From assembly GCA_002506605.1 (NCBI GenBank), contig DAXX01000060.1, positions 1 through 27,970 of the forward strand: 27,970 bases of DNA, written 5' to 3'. The translations under genes and the position numbers were made by a program. The first letter of the stretch is position 1. The number at the start of each line of letters is the position of its first letter. This stretch comes from Thaumarchaeota archaeon UBA160. Lineage in GTDB: Archaea; Thermoproteota; Nitrososphaeria; Conexivisphaerales; UBA164. Shown in pieces: positions 23,140 through 27,970 of the stretch. The notes beneath the pieces were generated by a model. That model was not told the DNA's origin. It searched no databases and worked only from the letters and a program-made list of their open reading frames with translations.

Positions 23140-24777
23140 ATGCAGCAAGGCGACCATCTGATGGCAGATAAAAACTGGTCTTCGCTCGTTCATAACGGCA
23201 TTTATGTTCCAGAACCATATAAGGCTAAAGGGATACCTCTCTTAGTAGATGGAAAAAAGTATTACTTAGAAGATGAAGCCGAGCTGATGGCGCTACATTT
23301 TGCTGCCAAGATTGATAAATTTATTAACGATGATGTGTTTATAAAAAATTTTGAAAAGGACTTTAAGAAGAGGCTTCCGCTCGAATTAAGAAAATATAGC
23401 GTAAGGGATATGGATTTTTCGGAATTTAAAAGAGAGCTTGAGTTACAAAAAGCAAAGAAAAAGGAAAAAAGCAAAGAAGAAAGAAAAAAAGAAAAAAAGG
23501 CTAAGGAAGAGTTAAAGAAAAAATATGCTTTTGCGATTCTAGACGGTAAAAAGGTTCAGCTGTCTGCTTGGAGGGTTGAAGAGCCAAGCATCTTCGTTGG
23601 AAGAGGCAATCATCCGTTAAGAGGCAGATGGAAACCCCAAGTCACAAAGAAAGATATAGTTTTAAATCTAAGCGAGGATGCTCCAAAACCTCCTGGAAAT
23701 TGGAAAGCCATAGTTCATCGCCCTGACGTTTTATGGGTTGCTTACTGGAAGGACAAGCTTACAGGAAAAGAAAAGTATGTTTGGTTTCATGAATCTGTGC
23801 ACCTTATGCAGAAAAGAAATAAAGACAAATATGATTCTGCGCTTTACCTCGGTAAAAAAATATCAAAGATCAGAAAGCTCATAATGAATGGCATGAAATC
23901 AAGGAACATAAAAACAAGGAAGATAGCTACGGTCGCATATCTAATAGATACCCTTTGCATGAGGGTTGGAGATGAAAAAGATAAAGACGAAGCAGATACT
24001 GTTGGCGCAACTACATTAAGAAAAGAGCATGTGATTATTGAAGGCAACGATGTAAAGTTCAAATTTTTAGGAAAAGACAGCGTGCTTTGGGAGAAAAAAA
24101 TAACCAACCCTCCTGAAATATTTTTAAAAAATCTTAGATTTTTTATACAGAATTCTAAAAGCGGCCAGATATTTGAAGGCATAAACTCTAGGGCAGTGAA
24201 CAGATTCTTGAGCAAGGCGGTGCCGGGCTTGACAGCTAAAGTATTTAGGACATATCACGGGACTCTGACCTTTTATTCATACTTAAATAACGTTAAGAAT
24301 AAAATTATGGACGAAGACGAAGCGCTGTATCACGTTAAAATTGCAAATCTGATGACCGCTATAAGGTTGAACCACAAAAGAACACCTCCAGCAAACTATA
24401 ATGAATCTCTCGAGAAAAAGATTAATGAGCTATATAGTATGCTTATGAAAACAAAGAAGAGCTTACCAGATTTATACCTTAAAAAGATTAGAAAGCTTGA
24501 AACACAAATACAGATACAGAAGATGGTAAGGGATTATAACTTAAACACGTCGCTCAAAAACTATATTGACCCAAGGGTTGTTATAGCCTGGGCCAGAAAA
24601 GTTAACTTGAAGCCCGAAAAGATATACAGCTCATCGCTGAGGAAGAAGTTTAAATGGGCCAATAAAGCAAAGATAAGCTGGGAAGCTCTGCAAAGATTTT
24701 TAGAACCTTACGAGCCTCCAGAACAAGAAATAAAAGAAATGCTTATAAACGCTTCTAAAGTGAAATCTAAAGCATAA
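23140..24777 (+). CDS. DNA topoisomerase IB (eukaryote-like)
   Basis: Relaxes supercoils by nicking one strand through a 3'-phosphotyrosine. The 545 residues contain the whole core and C-terminal domain of the eukaryotic type. Catalytic residues R275 (LCMRVGDEKD), K312 (FLGKDS), R370 (RTYHGT), H412 (RLNHKR) and Y475 (NYIDPRV) correspond to human R488, K532, R590, H632 and Y723. The spacing K-R (58) and R-H (42) is the same as in human; the linker between H and Y is shorter. A lysine/glutamate-rich stretch lies at about 106-130. Starts at ATG 23140 or ATG 23161 are both possible. In archaea this enzyme is known from Thaumarchaeota and relatives, so it is a lineage marker. Confidence 0.95.
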   Translation: MQQGDHLMADKNWSSLVHNGIYVPEPYKAKGIPLLVDGKKYYLEDEAELMALHFAAKIDKFINDDVFIKNFEKDFKKRLPLELRKYSVRDMDFSEFKRELELQKAKKKEKSKEERKKEKKAKEELKKKYAFAILDGKKVQLSAWRVEEPSIFVGRGNHPLRGRWKPQVTKKDIVLNLSEDAPKPPGNWKAIVHRPDVLWVAYWKDKLTGKEKYVWFHESVHLMQKRNKDKYDSALYLGKKISKIRKLIMNGMKSRNIKTRKIATVAYLIDTLCMRVGDEKDKDEADTVGATTLRKEHVIIEGNDVKFKFLGKDSVLWEKKITNPPEIFLKNLRFFIQNSKSGQIFEGINSRAVNRFLSKAVPGLTAKVFRTYHGTLTFYSYLNNVKNKIMDEDEALYHVKIANLMTAIRLNHKRTPPANYNESLEKKINELYSMLMKTKKSLPDLYLKKIRKLETQIQIQKMVRDYNLNTSLKNYIDPRVVIAWARKVNLKPEKIYSSSLRKKFKWANKAKISWEALQRFLEPYEPPEQEIKEMLINASKVKSKA

Positions 24778-24957
24778 TGCAATGCGTGCGCTCTCATTAA
24801 AATTAATAATCCTTTAAGAATTAGACTATTGCTTTAATGTTTTAATAAAAATTACTTATAAACATTATGACCTCATAAAAAATGTGGAGTTCCCGTTTTC
24901 TTTTAAAAACGTTTTTAGTAAAATATAAAAGGGGCGTAAAGTTAATTTTTAAATGGA
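24778..24957. other. Intergenic region between the topoisomerase and CBS genes
   Basis: AT-rich, no ORF. TTATAAAC at 24856-24863 is a second TATA-like element upstream of the one used for the CBS gene. A short hairpin, CGTTTT (24894-24899) / AAAACG (24906-24911), is followed by TTTTT and could end a transcript. A very short RNA between the two is conceivable but unsupported. Confidence 0.3.
24920..24930 (+). promoter_or_regulatory. Promoter of the CBS-domain gene
   Basis: AAAATATAAAA is centred at 24925, 33 nt before the ATG at 24958. The predicted start near 24951 leaves a leader of only a few nucleotides. Confidence 0.45.
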
Positions 24958-25530
24958 ATGGCATTTGAACATAACATTTCGCTAAACGTTAAAGTTAGGG
25001 AAGTTATGAGCTCACCGGTTGTTACAGTTTCTTCTAACGACTCTGTGCTTGAAGCTGCAAAAAAGATGAGCGAGGCAAAAGTGGGAAGCGCTGTTGTAAT
25101 GGATAAAAATCAGCCAGTAGGGATCATCACTGAAGGCGATATAATAAAAAAGGTCGTCAGTAAGGATCTTATACCTTCTTCTGTTAAAGTTTCTGAAGTA
25201 ATGAGTTCCCCACTTATAACTGTTAAAGCTGAGAATTCTTTAATAGATGCTGCTAAAATCATGAACAAATATAACGTAAAAAGGCTCGGGGTAATGTACA
25301 AGGAAGAGCTTGTCGGCATTATATCGATGACCGATATAATTGGGCTATTCCCAGAAATTATGGAAATCGCATCTGAAAAATACCAATTAAAAGGTTACAG
25401 AGGTGCTGGAACTAAAAAATACATTTCAGGATATTGCGACAATTGTGGACAATGGTCAGATTTTCTGCTAGAGGTTGATGGAAGGTTTTTGTGCGAAGAA
25501 TGTAGAGACGAGCTGTTTGGTAAGTCATGA
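24958..25530 (+). CDS. CBS-pair protein with C-terminal zinc ribbon
   Basis: The 190 residues hold two CBS motifs and a small metal site. The first CBS covers about 10-70 (VREVMSSPVVTV to GIITEGDIIKKVV) and the second about 75-140 (VSEVMSSPLITV to GIISMTDIIGLF). Such pairs bind adenosine ligands (AMP, ATP, S-adenosylmethionine) or nucleic acids. The tail has CDNC and CEEC separated by 19 residues, a four-cysteine zinc-ribbon pattern. No enzyme domain is attached, so it probably works as a sensor for a separate partner; the partner and ligand are unknown. The ATG fits the TATA position. The next gene follows after 57 bp. Confidence 0.88.
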   Translation: MAFEHNISLNVKVREVMSSPVVTVSSNDSVLEAAKKMSEAKVGSAVVMDKNQPVGIITEGDIIKKVVSKDLIPSSVKVSEVMSSPLITVKAENSLIDAAKIMNKYNVKRLGVMYKEELVGIISMTDIIGLFPEIMEIASEKYQLKGYRGAGTKKYISGYCDNCGQWSDFLLEVDGRFLCEECRDELFGKS

Positions 25531-25587
25531 AAAAATGCTTTTTATACTTAGGTATAACAAAAATTGTTTTAACCGATTTAATGCGCT

Positions 25588-26091
25588 TTGAGTTTTAAAA
25601 AAATTAATCGTAAAAGCGAAGAAATAAAATTTATAGCAGATTCTATGCTTGGGAATGTTGCTAGAAAGCTTAGACTTTTTGGGTTTGATACGCTTTATTA
25701 TAAAAATGGGGATGATGAAGGGCTGCTCAACAACTTTAAGGAAAGAATTCTGCTTACGTGCGACAAAGAACTTTATAAGAGATGCGTAAGCGAAGGTAGA
25801 CCAACAATATTTGTTGAACGCTCGGAGGATGAACTTTACGCTTTAAGCACCATATTTAAAAAGCTAAACATCAAGCCTAGACTAAGAGCTATAAGGTGTA
25901 CTGTTTGCAACGGTAAACTTAGAAAGATGAATGAAAGCGAAATAAAAAACAACGGCACCATACCAAAAAACGCAAAATTAAAGTATAAAGAATTTTACGT
26001 TTGCATGAATTGTGGAAAAATATACTGGTTTGGCTCACATTGGATAAATATAACGAAGTTTAATAAAAAGCTCAACGCCATGCTCAAATAA
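25588..26091 (+). CDS. Mut7-C RNase-domain protein with zinc ribbon
   Basis: The 167 residues match the Mut7-C family, a PIN-like fold predicted to be an RNase. The N-terminal half shows FIADSMLGNVARKLRLFGFDT (acidic residue near the start, then the LARxLRxxG pattern) and LLTCDKELYKR with a second acidic position. The C-terminal half holds CTVCNGKL and CMNCGKIYWFGSHW, a four-cysteine zinc ribbon with the family's YW-GSHW ending. The start is TTG at 25588-25590; no ATG is available in frame before the conserved region. The RNA target is unknown. It lies between the CBS gene and apt on the same strand, and may share a transcript with the former. Confidence 0.83.
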   Translation: MSFKKINRKSEEIKFIADSMLGNVARKLRLFGFDTLYYKNGDDEGLLNNFKERILLTCDKELYKRCVSEGRPTIFVERSEDELYALSTIFKKLNIKPRLRAIRCTVCNGKLRKMNESEIKNNGTIPKNAKLKYKEFYVCMNCGKIYWFGSHWINITKFNKKLNAMLK

Positions 26092-26100
26092 ATTTAAATA
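26091..26100 (+). promoter_or_regulatory. Promoter of the APRT gene
   Basis: AATTTAAATA is centred about 27 nt before the GTG at 26123, giving a leaderless mRNA. The AAAGGA just before the GTG is too close to act as a ribosome site. Confidence 0.45.
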
Positions 26101-26122
26101 AAAAATATTTCTTAATAAAGGA

Positions 26123-26653
26123 GTGATAAAGAATAATGAAGACTTAAAAAAATTTATAAGAGATATTCCAGACTATCCAGTCAAAGGCGTTATATTCAGA
26201 GATTTGACCCCACTTTTTTCAAATGCAGAAGCTTTTGGTTATACTATAGAAAAGCTTTACGAAAACCTTAAGACGCTCAATATAGACAAAATAGCTGCCA
26301 TAGAAGCTAGGGGGTTCATAGTAGGTGCTCCTCTTGCAAAAATGCTCAACGTAGGCTTTGTTCCAATAAGAAAAAGTGGCAAGCTGCCATGGAAAAAAAT
26401 AAGCGTAACATACGATCTTGAGTACGGAAAGGAAACAATAGAGATGCACGAAGACTCAATAAAGGCGGGAGAAAGGATTGCAATAGTAGATGACCTTTTG
26501 GCAACGGGCGGGACTAGTCTTGCGGCCATAAATTTGGTTGAAAGGCTTAGCGGTAAAGTAACAGCATTGGTTTACATCGTAGTGCTTGAGTATTTGAAAG
26601 GACGGGAAAGATTGAAAAATTATAATATAATCAACTTGATAGAATATAAGTAA
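26123..26653 (+). CDS. apt: Adenine phosphoribosyltransferase
   Basis: Makes AMP from adenine and PRPP. The 176 residues start with the APRT-specific IRDIPDYPVKGVIFRDLTPLF region, then AIEARGFIVGAPLA (nucleobase pocket), VPIRKSGKLPWK (flexible loop) and the PRPP motif IAIVDDLLATGGTS. The family start and TATA spacing both favour the GTG at 26123. The nearest ATG, at 26136, is out of frame. Adenine released by the MTA/purine nucleoside phosphorylase encoded at 21280 would be a natural substrate. Hypoxanthine-type PRTases lack the N-terminal FRDLTP stretch, so APRT is preferred. Confidence 0.92.
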   Translation: MIKNNEDLKKFIRDIPDYPVKGVIFRDLTPLFSNAEAFGYTIEKLYENLKTLNIDKIAAIEARGFIVGAPLAKMLNVGFVPIRKSGKLPWKKISVTYDLEYGKETIEMHEDSIKAGERIAIVDDLLATGGTSLAAINLVERLSGKVTALVYIVVLEYLKGRERLKNYNIINLIEYK

Positions 26654-26889
26654 ATGCCTTTAATTGATTAGAAACATTCAAATACTTTTTGCTGTGTTCG
26701 CCACTTCTTAAGAGCCTTTTATAACCGAGCAAAAATAAGCTATAGAAAGCTAATCTAGTAGGTGTTAATGAAAATATCATAGATCAAAGTTAGTTAGATG
26801 AAGCTGAAAGCGTGTAGTCTTGTTAATTTGATAACCAGCACATGCGTATCTTTAAACAAAAAATTGACCTGAGGTATAGACAGATAATT
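26654..26889. other. Convergent intergenic region with an orphan TATA element
   Basis: 236 bp between the ends of apt (+) and pelota (-), longer than other gaps here. No ORF above a few codons. CCTTTTATAACC (26715-26726) is a good TATA match on the plus strand and predicts transcription from about 26747, where no gene begins. ATGA and CTGA words near 26799-26811 are not placed like C/D boxes. It could host a small RNA, but nothing confirms it. Confidence 0.3.
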
Positions 26890-27936
26890 TCAAAATACTT
26901 TATATCTTAATATCGCTGCTATACTACCTATATTTTTAAGCCAGAACCTTGCATCCTGGTTTGTTGTAAACACTTTAACCTGACCTTTTGTAGCTAACAC
27001 CATCTCTACTATTTTTACTACCTTAGATCTAGTTTCTGGATCGTTCATGATATCTCTATCTATAAGAAGCGTATCGATAGCTCCCCTAGCTGCGGCTTCT
27101 TCAACCGGTTCAAATCCATAAGCAACCGGCAAATCTTTTCCTATCATGTACATGAAGTTCTCCATCAGTTCTTGCTCCTGTAACGTTTCAGTTGCCTTCA
27201 GCGCTTCTTTTAGCGCATCCTTTTTTAGAGCTTCTCTAAGTCCAGCAGAGCCGCCATATGAAGTTTCCACAGCTACTATTTTTGTATCTTTAATGTTCTC
27301 TTTTAGTACATTCAACAGCTTTTCTAAATATATAGAGGGCCCCGAAACAGCAATAACATTAGGTTTAAGATCTTCAAAAAGCTTTTTCAAAGATTTTGCA
27401 ACCTTTTCAAGTTCTCTTTTTTCTATTTCTTGTGAAAGATCTTTGTTTTTAAGCCTTAAGTCAAGCTTCTCTTCATAAACTATCTGCAAACCAGAATTTG
27501 TTAGCCTTGCAACTGCAAAATCTTCGTTATCTATTGAAGAGATTAAAGCGTTTATGTACGTCCTTTTTTCAGCCTCCTTTAATCTTTTTAAATCGAGATC
27601 ATTCCAACTTTCTTTTTTTATGACCGTTATCGTGTTTCCTGGTTCAAGATTTATTGTGTGGTGCTTGCCTTTTATTTCTAAATCTTCTGGGCTTTCTATA
27701 ACTGTACCATGAATCCTCAACCTGTTAGTCATTGGTTGCATTTCAACCCATTCTACCAAAATAGTTAAAGTTACTGGTCTTCGCCAGCTTGATGTTTGAG
27801 TTTTTACCTCTCGGGTGGTTTTACCTATTACAATATCACCTTTATAAAGAATGTTGTAAACCTCCCAAAGATCATCTTCGTTATCGACTCTAACTTTTAT
27901 CATCTTTTCTTTTTCATCAATATCAATTATCTTCAT
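26890..27936 (-). CDS. pelA: Pelota (Dom34) ribosome-rescue factor
   Basis: Binds stalled ribosomes with empty or truncated mRNA and, with aEF1A and ABCE1, splits them. The 348 residues fit archaeal pelota. The N-terminal Lsm-like domain opens with DIDEKEKMIKVRVDNEDDLWEVYNIL and includes the GNTITVIKK edge. The central eRF1-like domain (about 130-245) lacks the GGQ motif, as expected of pelota. The C-terminal domain holds YMIGKDLPVAYGFEPVEEAA and GAIDTLLIDRD. The ATG lies 7 nt after GGAG (27944-27947) and only 12 nt from the 3' end of a tRNA gene on the same strand, with no room for a TATA box at usual spacing. It probably shares the tRNA transcript. Confidence 0.94.
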   Translation of the reverse strand: MKIIDIDEKEKMIKVRVDNEDDLWEVYNILYKGDIVIGKTTREVKTQTSSWRRPVTLTILVEWVEMQPMTNRLRIHGTVIESPEDLEIKGKHHTINLEPGNTITVIKKESWNDLDLKRLKEAEKRTYINALISSIDNEDFAVARLTNSGLQIVYEEKLDLRLKNKDLSQEIEKRELEKVAKSLKKLFEDLKPNVIAVSGPSIYLEKLLNVLKENIKDTKIVAVETSYGGSAGLREALKKDALKEALKATETLQEQELMENFMYMIGKDLPVAYGFEPVEEAAARGAIDTLLIDRDIMNDPETRSKVVKIVEMVLATKGQVKVFTTNQDARFWLKNIGSIAAILRYKVF

Positions 27937-27948
27937 ATTACAACTCCA

Positions 27949-27970
27949 TGCGGGGGGTGGGATTTGAACC
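27949..27970 (-). tRNA. tRNA, 3' end only (cut by window edge), possibly tRNA-Leu
   Basis: The minus strand reads the T-loop TTCAAAT, T-stem 3' half CCCAC, acceptor strand CCCCCGC and discriminator A at 27949. CCA is not encoded (TGG follows). The implied 5' acceptor GCGGGGG and discriminator A are common in archaeal tRNA-Leu, but the anticodon lies outside the window. The pelota start is 12 nt downstream. Confidence 0.75.

Noticed and set aside
26795..26815. C/D-box guide RNA in the apt-pelota gap
   Set aside because: The GATGA and CTGA words are 2 nt apart, which does not fit C-guide-D' spacing.

Overview
The window reads as a compact archaeal chromosome segment, AT-rich by eye. Archaeal markers are ribosomal protein S17e, pelota, a class I lysyl-tRNA synthetase, a two-ring VAT/Cdc48 ATPase, the GHMP-type shikimate kinase, and the archaeal start of the shikimate pathway. 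A eukaryote-like DNA topoisomerase IB with all five catalytic residues points to the Thaumarchaeota/Aigarchaeota/Bathyarchaeota side of the TACK group. That lineage placement is an inference from one marker. There are no insertion sequences, CRISPR arrays, phage genes or rRNA, and the only RNA gene is the 3' end of a tRNA cut by the right edge.

Layout. (1) 203-9698, minus strand: ten genes with overlaps or gaps of at most 6 nt, apparently one transcript. In order of transcription they are aspartate kinase, aspartate-semialdehyde dehydrogenase, ADH synthase (MJ0400 type), 3-dehydroquinate synthase II (MJ1249 type), aroD, aroE, archaeal aroK, aroA, aroC, and a chorismate mutase fused to a degenerate aminotransferase-like domain. 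The operon covers nearly the whole route from aspartate through aspartate semialdehyde to chorismate and prephenate. (2) 9793-12594: prolyl-tRNA synthetase diverging from an AIR-synthase-like/ThiN fusion, apparently from one shared TATA element. (3) 12767-15147: an ABC importer with two fused permease domains and an ATPase whose 5' end looks frameshifted or uses a non-canonical start. (4) 15213-16227: S17e followed by a SerK/SbnI-like free serine kinase. (5) 16367-22002: aldo/keto reductase, lysS, VAT and an MTA/purine nucleoside phosphorylase. (6) 22096-24777: a small encapsulin-type ferritin, triosephosphate isomerase and topoisomerase IB. (7) 24958-27970: CBS/zinc-ribbon protein, Mut7-C RNase-like protein, adenine phosphoribosyltransferase, pelota and a partial tRNA.

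Expression signals show a split. Many first genes have a TATA-like element centred about 25-28 nt before the start codon and no leader (S17e, AKR, lysS, proS, the ThiN fusion, MTAP, ferritin, APRT). Genes inside the aromatic operon often carry clear Shine-Dalgarno sequences (asd, ADH synthase, aroC, chorismate mutase). This pattern was used to choose several starts: ask GTG 9698, proS ATG 11211, ADH synthase ATG 7446 and MTAP ATG 21993.

Most notable items: the chorismate mutase/pseudo-aminotransferase fusion, the AIRS-ThiN fusion, an encapsulin-type ferritin with neither shell gene nor cargo peptide, the aspartate-to-prephenate operon, topoisomerase IB, the broken ABC ATPase start, and a palindrome over the aromatic operon promoter. 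No stretch longer than about 240 bp lacks a gene.
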